Shown piece by piece: positions 46,333-60,300 of a stretch of DNA of 64,000 nucleotides. The notes under the pieces were generated by a model. The model saw only the letters and a program-made list of their open reading frames with translations. It had not been told where the DNA came from and did not search any database. Numbering within the stretch: position 1 is the stretch's first letter; each line of letters opens with the position of its first letter. The DNA is from Datura wrightii (Eukaryota > Streptophyta > Magnoliopsida > Solanales > Solanaceae), in assembly GCA_035772735.1 (NCBI GenBank), contig JASDFA010000007.1:141545001-141609000 (forward strand), read 5' to 3'. The translations under genes and the position numbers were made by a program.

Positions 46333-49322
46333 GCTAACACACACCGAAAATTGCAAAAACCGTAAATTCTCTTTTATGCAATCAAATCTCGAGAAATATG
46401 TTCAAAATCGTAAAAATCAAAATGATAGGGCACTCGTCACCAAGCCCCGTAGGCTGCCCACAGCCAAAATTTGGGGCCAAACGGAGACGGTCGATTAAAT
46501 CTCGAGAAATCCGTGAGCTAACATACACCGAAAATCGCGAAAATCGTAAATTCTCATTTATTCGAAAAATAGTGATGACTATCAAATGAAATGATTGGGC
46601 TCCCGTCATCAGGTCCCACAGGCTCCGTAAAGCTAAAATTTGGGGCCAATCGGAGACGGTCAATCAAATCTCGAGAAATCCGTGGGCTAATATACACCGA
46701 AATTCACAAAAATCGTAAATTCACATATCCAAAAAATAGTTAAGCCGATCAAATAAAGTGACGGGGCGCCCGTCACAGGGCCTTGTAGGCTTCCCACAAC
46801 CAAAATTTGGTGCCAAACGGAGACGGTCGATCAAATCTCCAGAAATTCGTGGGCTAACATACACCGAAAATCGTGAAAATCGTAAATTCTCATTTATGCG
46901 AAAAATAGTGATGCCGATCAAACAAAGTTATAGGGCACTCGTCACCAGGCCCCGCAGGCTACGCACAGCAAAAATTTGGGGCCAAACACAGACGGTCGAT
47001 CAAATCTCCAGAAATTCGTGGGCTAACATACATCAAAAATCGCGAAAATCGTAAATTCTCATTTATTCAAAAAATTGTTATGCCGATCAAATAAAGTGAT
47101 AGGGCGCCCGTCACCAGGCCACGCAGGATGCGCAAAGCCAAAATGTTGGGCCAAACGGAGGTGTTCAATTAAATCTCCAGAAATCTGTGGGCTAACATAT
47201 ACCGAAAATCGCGAAAAACATAAATTCTCATTTATGCGAATAATTGTGATGCCGATCAAATGAAATGATAGGGCTCTCGTCAGCAGGCCCCGCAGGCTAC
47301 GCAAATCCAAATATTTTTGGCTGAACGGAGACGGTTGATCAAATCTCGAGAGATCCATGGGCTAACATACACCGAAAATCGCGAAAATCGTAAATTCTCA
47401 TTTATGCGAAAAATAGTGATGCCGATCAAACGAAGTGATAGGGCGCATGTCACCAGGCCCCGCAGGCTGTGCACAGCAAAAAGTTTTGGCCAAACGGAGA
47501 TGGTCGATCAAATTTCCAGAAATCCGTGGGCTAACATACACCGAAAATTGCAAAAATCGTAAATCTTATTTATTTGAAAAATAGTTATTCCGATCAAATT
47601 AACTGATAGGGCGCCTGTCACCAGGCCTTGTAGGCTTCCCACAACAAAAATTTAGGGCCAAACGGATACGGTCGATCAAATCTCCAGAAATCTATGGGCT
47701 AATATACACCAAAAATCACAAAAATCGTAAATTCTAATTTATGCGAAAAATAGTGATGCGATCAAACGAAATAATAGGGCGCTCGTCACCAGGCCCAGCA
47801 GGCTGCGCACAGAAAAATTTTTTGGCCAAACGGAGACGTTCGATCAAATCTTGAGAAATTTGTGTGCTAACATACACTGAAAATCGCGAAAATCGTAAAT
47901 TCTCATTTATTCTAAAAATAGTGATGCCGATAAAATGAAATGATAGGGAGACCGTCACCAGGCCCCGCTGACTACCCAAAGCAAAAATTTTGGGCCAAAC
48001 AGAGACGATCAATCAAATCTCGAGAAATCCGTGGGCTAACATACACTGAAAATCGCGAAAATAGTAAATTATCATTTATGCGAAAAATAGTGATGCCGAT
48101 CAAACGAAATGATAGAGCGCACGTCACCACAGCAGGCTGTGCACAACAAAAATTTAGAGTCAAATGGAGACGGTCGATCAAATCTCCAGAAATCCGTGGG
48201 CTAACACACATCGAAAATTGCAAAAATCGTAAATTCTCTTTTATGCGAAAAATGGTTATATCGATCAAATAAAATAATAGGGCGCTCGTTAGCAGGCCCC
48301 GCAGGCTGCCCACAGAAAAACTTTGGGGCCTAACGGAGACGGTCGATCAAATCTCCAGAAATCTGTGGGCTAACATACACCGAAAATTGCGAAAATCGTA
48401 AATTCTAATTTATGCAAAAAATAGTGATGCCGATCAAATGTAATGACAGGGCGCTCGTCACCAAGCCCCACAGGCTGCCCATAGCCAAAATTTGGGTCCA
48501 AACGGAGACGGTCGATCAAATCTCGAGAAATCCGTGGGCTAATATACACCGAAAATCACGAAAATCGTAAATTCTCATTTATTCAAAAAATAGTGATGAC
48601 AATCAAATGAAATGATTGGGCTCCCATCACCAGGCCCCACAGGCTCCGCAAAGCCAAAATTTGCGGCCAAACGGAGACGGTTGATCAAATCTCGAGAGCT
48701 CCGTGAGCTAACATACACCGAATATCGCGAAAATTATAAATTCTCATTTATGATAAAAATAGTGATGCCGATCAGACGAAATGATAGGGCACGCGTCATC
48801 AGGCCCCGCAGGCTGTGCACAGCAAAAATTTTGGGCCAAACGGAGACGGTCGATCAAATCTCTAAAAATCTGTGGGCTAACATACACCGAAAATCGCGAA
48901 AATCGTTAATTCTTATTTATTTGAAAAATAGTTATTCCGATCAAATAAACTAATAGGGCGCCTGTCACCAGGCCTTATAGGCTTCCCACAACAAAATTTT
49001 AGGGCCAAACGGAGACGGTCGATCAAATCTCAATCAAATCATAAATTATCATTTATGCGAAAAATAGTTATACCGACCAAATGAAATGATAGGGCGCTCA
49101 TCATCAAGGTTCATAGGCTGCGCACAGCCAAATTTTCGGGCCGAACAGAGACGAATGGTCAAATCTCCAGAAATCTTTGGGATCACGAACACCGAAAATC
49201 GCGAAAATCATAAATTCTCATTTATGAAGTGATGGGGCGCTCGTCACCAGGGTTTTAGGCTACGCACGACCAAAATTTGAGGTCGAGCGGAGACAGTCAG
49301 TAAAATCTCGAGAATTCCGTGG

Positions 49323-49891
49323 TCTAACACGCATTGAAAAGTTCGAAAGTTAGCAACATAGGCGCACTATGCCAGTGTCGACAGACCGACCGACATCGGA
49401 TGACACATGCTGTCCTATGCCGAGACCCAACGCTCATCGATCAATGCCCAGCGAGTGAAAATTTAAAAGGAAACACCTATGCTTATCCTTATGCTATAAA
49501 GACAGTGCTAGAGATTGGTGGTGGTAGTGCTGGCCTACCATGGTCGCTTGCCATGGTGGTGTCGGTTGTGGTGGGTCGTTAGGACCAGTGTTTAAATTAA
49601 AATATTCAGCCATATTGGGAAATATGTTGAATGACTGTGATAGAGGCATATTTTTAGAAAATTGGCTCCTCCAAACCGCCTTACGGCAGTTTGTCCAGAT
49701 AGATCTCGAAAAAGATACACAAAATAAAAAAAAAACATGTAAAACGAATAATCCAGCCCAAAGTTATGATCATTAAGATAATGTGCCACTAATGAACTCT
49801 TTTTCTGTCGATTATATTACAGTTTTAATAAAATTATGTAAGATCTCATCAAAAGACTTCATATCGGCAGTTCTTATTTTGTGAATAAAGA
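49323..49891. repeat. B unit copy 13
   Basis: A 569-bp B unit preceded by a shortened A monomer near 49222. It keeps the 60-codon frame found in the left array. Confidence 0.86.
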
Positions 49892-51071
49892 GCTAACACA
49901 CACCGAAAATTACAAAAATCGTAAATTATCTTTTATGCAAAAAATGGTTATGCCGATCAAATGAAATAATAGGGCGCTAGACACCTGGCCCTGCAGGCTA
50001 TGCAAAGCCAAAAATTTGGGGCCAAACGGAGATGGTCAATCAAATCTCGAGAAATTCGTGGGCTAACATACACCGAAAATCGCGAAAATCGTAAATTCTC
50101 ATTTATTCGAAAAATAGTTATGCCGATCAAATAAAGTGATAGGGCGCCCGTCACCAGGCCTTGAAGGATGCCCATAGCCAAAATTTGGTGCCAAACAAAG
50201 ACGGTCGATCAAATCTCCAAAAATCTGTGGGCTAACATACACCGAACATCGCGAATCGTAAATTCTAATTTATGCGAAAAATAGTGATGCCGATCAAACA
50301 AAATGATAGAGCGCTCGTCACCAGGCCCCGCAGGCTGCGCACAACCAAAAGTTTGGGCCAAATGGAGACGGTCGATCAAATCTCCAGAAATATGTGGGCT
50401 AACATACACCGAAAATCGCAAAAATCGTAAATTCTAATTTATTCAAAAAATAGTGATTCCGATCAAATGAAATTATATGGCCCCCGTCATCAGGACCCGT
50501 AGGCTATGCAAAGCCAAAAATTGGGGCCAAACAGAGACGGTCGATCAAATCTCGAGAAATTTGTGGACTAACATACACCGAAAATCGCGAAAATCGTAAA
50601 TTATCATTTATGCGAAAAATAGTGATGCCGATCAAATGAAATGATAGGGCGCGCGTCACAAGGCCCCGCAGGCTGCGCACAACAAAAATTTTGGGCAAAA
50701 CCGAGACGGTCGATCAAATCTCCAGAAATTCGTGGGCTAACATACACCGAAAATCACAAAAATCGTAAATTCTCATTTATTCAAAAAATTGTTATGTTGA
50801 TCAAATAAAGTGATAGGGCGCCCGTCACCAGGCGCTGCAGGCTGCACAAAGTGAAAATTATGGGCCAAACAGAGATTGTCGATCAAATCTCCAGAAATCC
50901 GTGGAGTAACATACACCGAAAATCGAAAAAATCATAAATTCTCATTTATGAGAAAAAGAGTGATTCCAATCAAACAAAATGATAGGGCACCCGTCACCAG
51001 GCCCCGCAGGCTGCTCACAGCCAAAATTTGATGTCAAACGGAGACGGTCAATCAAATCTCCAGAAATCCGT

Positions 51072-53397
51072 TGTCACACACCACCTTGGGGGGTATGACG
51101 GCACTTGGTGCCTGCTAGACTCTGGACTGCTAATTGGTCCAGCCTGAGCACATCTGGTGCTTTGGCTGGCTCTGGCTCTATTTCAAGAAACAAATCGGCT
51201 ATATAACGGCTGTAACTACAGCCTCCGGCCAACTGGCCTGTAGCCATCTGTGCCTGTAACAACAGCTAACCAGAAACAGATATGTAACAAGGAACCTATG
51301 CGGGCCGACAAGGCCACCATGCTGTCTAGTTATCTGTAACTCAGCACAAGACTGTTGTAAAACTACGTGACCAGCAAGGTCACCATTACTGTCAAACTAA
51401 GGCCCCACACGGCCAACATAAACTGGAATATAAGACAGCTACAGCAGACTGCACGGCCCCACACGACCGGCTCAAATAACCACAGGGAATATATACAGAC
51501 TGCAAGCCTCTACAAATACTGTAAGAAACTAATAGAAATGATCGGGACAGGGCCCCGACCTACCCATACTGCACAACAAAAGAAAAGGAGCTACACCTCT
51601 GGGAATCAGACTCCGGATGACAGGAGCTGATGACTCACTGGCTGGCTGGAATCACGAGGGATCGACTCCTCGTCCGTGAGTACCTGTAGGCAAGCAATAC
51701 AGCGCCCCGCTGGGCGTCAGTACCACAGGTACTGAGCATGTAAAGCAAACTGAAATATGCAACTGAAACGAATAGCACAATAACATGACATTTAAGCAAG
51801 AAGTAGCTGAGTCTATCTAGCTGAGGATAACTGGGGAGAGTTTATACATTCTGTAACTAACTGAGCGTACCTGAAGACGTGTCGTCCTTCTGTCTATCAG
51901 TATCTACTAGCACATAACAATATATATAATAATACACACAATACCTAACCGACCCCCATAAGCCAGAAGGTGCCAACCAAGCAAGCAATCTATTTACCCC
52001 TACCCGGGTCTAAACCAACCAAAAACAAGTCACTTCACTCCTCTGATAACTGTGAGCTCCTCCTACCGGCCCCCTTGGGTACGTAACTCAGGCCTTGGCC
52101 TCTGACAATAAACTGTGTCTGAGTCCGAAGACTCCTGCCTCTGGGCACAAGTGTGCACACATAGTGGTCTGCCCCTGTAAACAGGGTGTGCTAGCTCTGC
52201 GCAGAGTAAACTGAACTACCCCTGCAAGCAGGGTGGTCTGGATCGTATTATCATGGTGGTCGGCCATCATCGTCCTTTAGTCGGACGGCATCGCCCAGCT
52301 GGTGGCGGTATCTGAATCTGGTATCGACACAGCTATAACCCAGGGGCGGTGGGGATGCTAAAGGGTCCCCACATGCCACAACAAGTCTCAACATACAAAA
52401 CACATACACAGCAAGCATGCTTAATGCAAAATACTAACCATATTCTCTTCTTGTATCTCAAGGCCAGTTTGTGATAAATAACTGAAATTATATTCTGTTT
52501 TACACTATTCCTGATTGCTGGCTAACTGCTGCCTGGCCTTTATCTGTCTATCTGATTATATCTGAGTATAACTCAATAACATAGAACATGCCATCTACTA
52601 CTGGGTACAATCTCAACAAATGTAATACGTATTACCTAAATATCTATTATTCTGATTATAGCATGATACGCAATGTTATACTAGCATGCTTGCTGGAAAT
52701 TGTACTAAAATCGTTCCTGTACACTGGGTATCGGTTAATAGCCTTTATTCTATTTACTTTCTAAGTTGTACTTCCTGGCTTGCCGAAAGAATAACTTTAC
52801 ATACCTGGTTTCTGAGTACCCGACTGACCGATGTGATTTCCGTCGGTATTTCTGTTGTTTCTCCCAACTACATTCATATACACGTCAATTAGAACTAAAT
52901 ACATTAATATTCGGGAGAAATTATCACTTTTGATATATATATTTATCCCAACTTCAACCTTTCGGAAAATGATCAAAAACTCGTTATTTCTCGATAGTCC
53001 AGAAGGGATAAATGTTCACTGCAACGCTAGGAACACATTGGTACTAATTTAAAGAAATTCTATTGACTTTACCTCGGTAGCACGACGTTTCGACGGCCAA
53101 ATTTCACGAAACCAACTCCGTAGGATTGCTCCCTGCAGCTTTATATGCCTGTACCTAAGCCGGAACAAAGTTTAGACCGCGTTTCGTCGCGTAATTGGAA
53201 GGAAATTATATACGTTTGTCGTGGGTTTTCTTAGTACTTTTTCTCCCCTGTTTCTTGCTGGAAATATGTTGAAATTTGATGAAGAGGCCGACCCTTTTTA
53301 TTCATTTTTCATTTTCGGTTTTTTTTTTTTTTTTTTGCTTTCTAAATCCCTTAACCAACATGATATTAGGCTATTGATTCATTTAAGGGGTATAACA
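51072..53397 (-). mobile_element. solo LTR of Tekay type (2326 bp) with TCCGT duplications
   Basis: On the minus strand it runs TGTTATACCCC (53397 downward) to GTGTGACA (51072). TCCGT flanks it at 51067-51071 and 53398-53402. Much of the body resembles the LTR at 3201-5963, including the LTR end and segments such as the one near 51700-51740 on '...tactgacgcccagcggggcg'. The promoter part differs: it has a run of about 18 A (sense) near 53320-53336 and TATATAAT at 53205-53212, but no 'CGTGTCACGGAG' inverted repeat. No coding sequence is evident inside. Confidence 0.92.
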
Positions 53398-56300
53398 TCC
53401 GTGGGCTAACATACACCAAAAATCGCGAAAATCGTAAATTCTCATTTATGCAAAAAATAGTGATGCCGATCAAACGAAATGATAGGGCGCTCATCACCAG
53501 GCCCCGCAGGCTACGCACAGCCAAAATTTGGGGCCAAACGGAGACGATCAATCAAATCGCGAGAAATCCGTGGGCTAACATACACCAAAAATCGCAAAAA
53601 TCGTAAATTCTCATTTATTCGAAAAATAGTGATGCCGATCAAATGAAATGATAGGGCGCCTGTCACCAGGCCCCGCAGGCTGCCCACAGCCAAAATTTGG
53701 GGCCAAACGGGGAGGGTCGATCAAATATCGAGAAATCCGTGGGCTAACATACACCGAAAATCGCGAAAATCGTAAATTCTAATTTATGCGAAAAATAGTG
53801 ATGTTGATCAAACGAAATGATAGGGCGTGCGTCACCAGGCCCCGCAGGCTGCACACAACAAAATTTGGGCAAAACAGAGACGATCGATCAAATCTCCAAA
53901 AATTCGTGGGCTAACATACACCGAAAATCACAAAAATCGTAAATTCTCATTTATTTGAAAAATTATTATGCCGATCAAATAAAGTGATAGGGCGCCCGTC
54001 ACCAGGCCCCGCAGGCTACGCAAAGTGACAATTTTGGTCTAAATGGAGACTATCGATAAAATCTCCAGAAATCCGTGGGCTAACATACGCCGAAAATCGC
54101 GAAAATCGTAAATTTTCATTTATGAGAAAAATAGTGATTCCGATCTAACGAAATGATAGGGCGCCCGTCACCAGGCCTCGCGGGCTACCCACAGCCAAAA
54201 TTTGATGCCAAACGGAGACGGTCGATCAAATCTCCAGAAATTCGTGGGCTAACATACACCGAAAAACGCGAAAATCGTAAATTCTTATTTATGTAAAAAA
54301 TAGTGATGCCGATAAAATGAAATGACAGGGCGCTCGTTACCAGGCCCCGCAGGCTGCGCACATCCAAAATTTTGAGCCAAATGGAGACGGTCGATCAAAT
54401 CTCGAGAAATCTGTGGGCTAACATACACCGAAAATCGCGGAAATTGTAAATTCTCATTTATTCAAAAAATAGTTATGCCGATCAAATAAAGTGATAGGGC
54501 GCCCGTCACAGGGCCTTGTAGGCTGCCCACAGCCAAAATTTGATGCCAAACGAAGATGGTCGATCAAATCTCCAGAAATCCGTGGGCTAACATACACCAA
54601 AAATCGCGAAAATCATAAATTCTCATTTATGCAAAAAATAGTGATGCCGATAAAACGATATGATATGGCGCTCGTCACCAGGCCCCGCCGGCTGCACACA
54701 ACAAAAATTTGGGGCCAAATGGAGACGGTCGATCAAATCTCCAGAAATCCGTGGGCTAACATACACCGAAAATCGCGAAAATTGTAAATTCTCATTTATT
54801 CGAAAAATTATTTTGTCGATCAAATAAAGTGATAGGGCGCCCGTCACCAGGCCCCGCAGGCTGTGCAAAGCAAAAATTTGGGTACAAACAGAGACTGTCG
54901 ATCAAATCTCCAAAAATCCGTGGGCTAACATATACCGAAAATAGCAAAAATTGTAAATTCTCATTTATGAGAAAAATAGTGATTCCGATCAAACGAAATG
55001 ATAGGGCGCCCATCACCAGGCCCCGCAGGCTGCCCACAGCTAATATTTGATGCCAAACAGAGACGGTCGATCAAATCTCCAGAAATCCGTGGGCTAACAT
55101 ACACCTAAAATCGCGAAAATCGTAAATTCTCATTTATGCGAAAAATAGTGATGCCGATCAAACGAATGATAGGGCGCTCGTCTCCAGGCCCCGCAGGCGG
55201 CGGACAGCAAAAATTTGGGGCCAAACGGAGACGGTCAATCAAATCTCGAGATATCAGTGGGTTAATATACACCGAAAATTGCAAAAATCGTAAATTCTCA
55301 TTTATTTAAAAAATAGTGATGCCGATCAAATGAAATTATAGGGCGCCCGTCACCAGGACCCGTAGGCTACGCAAAGCCAAAATTTGGAGCCAAACGGAGA
55401 CGGTCGATCAAATCTCGAGAAATCCGTGGGTTATTAACATACACCGAAAATTGTGAAAATCGTAAATTCTCATTTACGTGAAAAATAGTGATGCCGATTA
55501 AACGAAATGATAGGGCACTCGTCACCAGGCCCCGCAGGCTGCGCCTAGCAAAAATTTGGGGCCAAACGGAGACGTTCGATCAAATCTCCAGAAATTCATT
55601 GGCTAACATACACCGAAAATTGTGAAAATCATAAATTCTTATTTATTCAAAAAATTGTTATGCCGATCAAATAAAGTGATAGGGCGCCCGTCATCAGGCC
55701 GCGCAGGCTGCACAAATCCAAAATTTTGGGCCAAACGGAGACTGTCGATCAAATCTCCTGAAATTCGTGGCCTAACATACGCCGAAAATCACGAAAATTG
55801 TAAATTCTCATTTATGAGAAAAATAGTGATAACGATCAAACGAAATGATAGGGCGTCCGTCACCAGGCCCCGCAGGCTGCGCACAGAAAAAATTTGGGGC
55901 AAAATAGAGGCGTTCAAGCAAATCTTGAGAAATCCGTGGGCTAACCTACACCGAAAATCGCAAAAAACATAAATTCTCATTTATGCAAAAAATTGTGATG
56001 CTGATCAAATGAAATGATAGGACGCTCGTCACCAGGCCCCGCAGGCTACGCAAAGCCAAAAATTTTGGGCCAAACGGAGACGGTTGATCAAATCTCGAGA
56101 GATCTGTGGGCTAACATACACCGAAAATCGCGAAAATCATAAATTCTCATTTATGCGAAAAATAGTGATGCCGATCAATCGAAGTGATAGGGCGCACGTC
56201 ACCAGACCCCGCAGGCTGCCCACAGCTAAATTGTTTTGCCAAACGGAGACGGTCGATCAAATCTCTACAAATCTGTGGGCTAACACACACCGAAAATTGC

Positions 56301-56759
56301 GAAAATCGTAAAATCTCATTTATTCAAAAAATAGTTAATCCGATCAAATAAACTAATAGGGCGCCCGTCACCAGGCCTTGTAGGCTACCCACAACAAAAA
56401 TTTAGGGCCAAATGGAGACAGTAGATCAAATCTTCAGAAATCCGTGGGCTTACATTCACCGAAAATCGCGAAAATTGTAAAATATCATTTATGCGAAAAA
56501 TAGTTATGCCGATCAATTGAAATGATAGGGCGCTCGTCATCAAGGTTCATAGGCTGCGCACAACAAAACTTTTACGCCGAATGGAGACGGTGGATCGAAT
56601 CTCCAGAAATCTTTGGGATCACAAACACCAAAAATCGCGAAAATCATAAATTGTCATTTATGAAGTGATGGGGCGCTCGTCACGAGGGTTTGTAGGCTGC
56701 GCACGACAAAAATTTGGGGCCGAGCGGAGACGGTCAGTAAAATCTCGAGAATTCCGTGG

Positions 56760-57327
56760 GCTAACACGCACTGAAGTGTTTGAAAGTTAGCAACATAGGC
56801 GCACTATGCCAGTGTCGATAGACCGGCCGACATCGGATGACACACGTTGACCTATGCCGAGACCCAACGCCTATCGATCAATGTCCAGCGAGTGAAAATT
56901 TTAAAGGAAACACGGATACTTATCCTTATTTATAAAGACAATGCTAGAGATTGGTGGTGGTAGTGCTGGCCTACCCTGGTCGCTTACCATGGTGGTGTCG
57001 GTTGTGGTTGGATGTTAGGACCAGTTTTTAAATTAAAATTGTCAACTATATTGAAAAATATGTTGAATGACTGCGATAGAGGCATATTTTGAGAAAATTG
57101 GCTCCGCCAAACCGCCTTACAGCGGTTTGTCCAGATAGATCTCGAAAAAATACACAAAATGAAAAAAAATCATGTAAAACGGATAATCCAGCCCAAAGTT
57201 ATGATCATTAAGATAATGTGCCACTAATGAACTCATTTTCCATCGATTATATTACAGTTTTAACAACATTATGTAAGATCTCATCAAAAGAATTGCATCT
57301 CGCCAGTTCTTATTTTGTGAATAAAGG
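56760..57327. repeat. B unit copy 14
   Basis: A 568-bp B unit preceded by a shortened A monomer near 56657. The hairpin is nearly intact ('aaaccgccttacagcggttt'). Confidence 0.86.
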
Positions 57328-60300
57328 GCTAACACACACCGAAAATTGCAAAAATTGAAAATTCTCTTTTAAGCAAAAAATGGTTATGCCGATCAAATGA
57401 AATAATATGGCGCTCATCACCAGGCCCTGCAGGCTACGTAAAGAAAAAGATCTGGGTCCAAACGGAGACGGTCAATCAAATCTCGAGAAATCTGTGGGCT
57501 AACATACACCGAAAATTGCAAAAATCATAAATTCTCATTTATTCGAAAAATAGGTATGCCGATAAAATAAAGTGATGGGCGCCCGTCACCAGGCCTTGTA
57601 GGCTGCCCACAGCCAAAATTTGGTGCCAAACGGAGGCGGTTGATCAAATCTCCAGAAATCTATGGGTTAACATACACCGAAAATCGCGAAAATCGTAAAT
57701 TCTAATTTTTGCAAAAAATAGTGATGCCGATCAAACGAAATGATAGGGCGCTCGTCACTAGGCCCCGCAGGCTGCGCACAACAAAAATTTGGAGCCAAAT
57801 GGAGACGGTCGATCAAATCTCGAGAAATCCGTGGGCTAACATACACCGAAAATCGCAAAAATCGTAAATTATCATTTATTCGAAAAATAGTGATGCCGAT
57901 CAAATGAAATGATAGGGCGCGCGTCACCAGGCCCCGCAGCCTGTGCGCAACAAAAATTTTGGGCCAAACAGAGATGGTCGATCAAATCTCCAGAAATCCG
58001 TGGGCTAACATACACCAAAAATTGCAAAAATCATAAATTCTCATTTATTAGAAAAATTATTATGCCGATCAAATAAAGTGACAGGGAGCCCATCACTAGG
58101 CCCCGCAGGCTGCGCAAAGCGATAATTTTGGTCCAAACGGAGACTGTCGATCAAATCTACAGAAATCTGTGGGTTAACATACACCGAAAATCGCGAATAT
58201 CATAAATTCTCATTTATGAGAAAAATCGTGATTCCGATCAAACGAAATGATAGGGAGCCCGTCACCAGGCCCCGCAGGCTACCCACAGCCAAAATTTGAT
58301 GCCAAACGAAGACGGTCGATCAAATCTTCAGAAATTCGTGGGCTAACATACACCGAAAATCGCGAAAATCGTAAATTCTCATTTATGCAAAAAATAGTGA
58401 TGCCGATCAAACGAAATGATAGGGCGCTCGTCACCAGGCCCCGTAAGCTACGCCCAGCCAAAATTTGGGGACAAACAGAGGCGGCGGATGAAATCTCGAG
58501 AAATCCGTGGGCTAACATACACCGAAAATCCAAAAATCGTAAAATCTCATTTATTCAAAAAAAGTTATGCCGATCAAATAATGCGATAGGGCACCTGTCA
58601 CCAGACCTTGTAGGATGCCCACAGCCAAAATTTGGTGACAAACGGAGACGGTCGATCAAATCTCCAGAAATCTCTTGGCTAACATACACCGAACATCGCG
58701 AAAATCGTAAATTCTAATTTATGCGAAGAATAGTGATGCCGATCAAAAAAAATGATAGAGCGCTCATCACCAGGCCCCACAGGCTACGCATAACCCAAAT
58801 TTTGGGCCAAACGGTGATGGTCGATCAAATCTCCAGAAATCTATGGGCTAACATACACCGAAAATCGCGAAAATCGTAAATTTTAATTTATGCAAAAAAT
58901 AGTGATGCCGATCAAACGAAATGATAGGGCGCTCGTCACTAGGCCCGCAGGCTGCGCACAGCAAAAATATGGGGCCAAACGGAGACGGTCGATCAAATCT
59001 CGAGAAATCCGTGGGTAATACACCGAAAATCGCGAAAATCATAAATTTTCATTTATGCAAAAAATAGTGATGTTGATCAAACGAAATAATAGGGCGCGTG
59101 TCACCAGGCCCCGCAGGCTGCGCAAAACAAAAATTTTGGGCCAAACAGAGACGGTCGATCAAATCTCCAGAAATCCGTGGGCTAACATACACCGAAAATC
59201 GCGAAAATCGTAAATTCTCATTTATTCGAAAAATTATTATGCCAATCAAATAAAGGGATAGGGCGCCCGTCACCAGGCCCCGCAAGCTGCGCAAAGCGAA
59301 AATTTTGGTCCAAACGGAGACTGTCGATCAAATCTCCAGAAATCTGTGGGCTAACATACACCGAAAATAGGGAAAATCGTAAATTCTCATTTATGAGAAA
59401 AATAGTGATTCCGATCAAACGAAATGATAGGGCGCCCGTCACCAGGCCCCGCAGGCTGCGCACAGCCAAAATTTGGAACAAACGGAGGCGGTCGATGAAA
59501 TCTCGAGAAATCCATGGGCTAACATACTCCAAAAATCGCAAAAATCGTAAATTCTCATTTATTCGAAAAATAGTTATGCCGATAAAGTGATAGGGCGCCC
59601 GTCACCGGGCCTTGTAGGATGCCCACAGCCAAAATTTGGTGCCAAACAGAGACGGTCGATCAAATCTCCAGAAATCTGTGGGCTAACATACACCGAACAA
59701 CGCAAAAATCGTAAATTCTAATTTATGCGAAAAATAGTGATGCCGATCAAATGAAATGACAGAGCACTCCTCACCAGGCCCCGCAGGCTGCGCACAACCC
59801 AAATTTTGGGCCAAACGGTGACGGTCGATCAAATCTCCGGAAATCTGTGGACTAACATACACCGAAAATCGCGAAAATCATAAATTCTAATTTATTCGAA
59901 AAATAGTGATGCCGATTAAATGATATTATAGGGCGCCCGTCACCAGGCCCCGCAGGCTACGCAAAGCAAAAATTTGGGGCCAAACGGAGGCGGTCGATAA
60001 AATCTCGAGAAATCCGTGGGCTAACATACACCAAAAATGGCGAAAATCGTAAATTCTCATTTATGCGAAAAATAGTGATGCCGATCAAACGAAATGATAG
60101 GGCGCGCGTCACCAGGCTGTGCACAGCCAAAATTTTGGGCCAAACAGAGACGGTCGATCAAATCTCGAAAAATCTGTGGGCTAACATACACCGAAAAATG
60201 CAAAAATCGTAAATTCTTATTTATTCGAAAAATAGTTATGCCGATCAAATAAAGTGATTGGGCACCCGTCACCAGGCCTTGTAGGATGCCCACAACAAAA

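Larger units (their letters stand above)
40505..51071. repeat. right A/B satellite array, part 2
   Basis: About 48 right-type A monomers with four full or nearly full B units and one truncated B. The first five bases are the right TAACA copy of the solo LTR, and the last five (51067-51071, TCCGT) are the left copy of the next one. No gene is supported. Confidence 0.95.
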
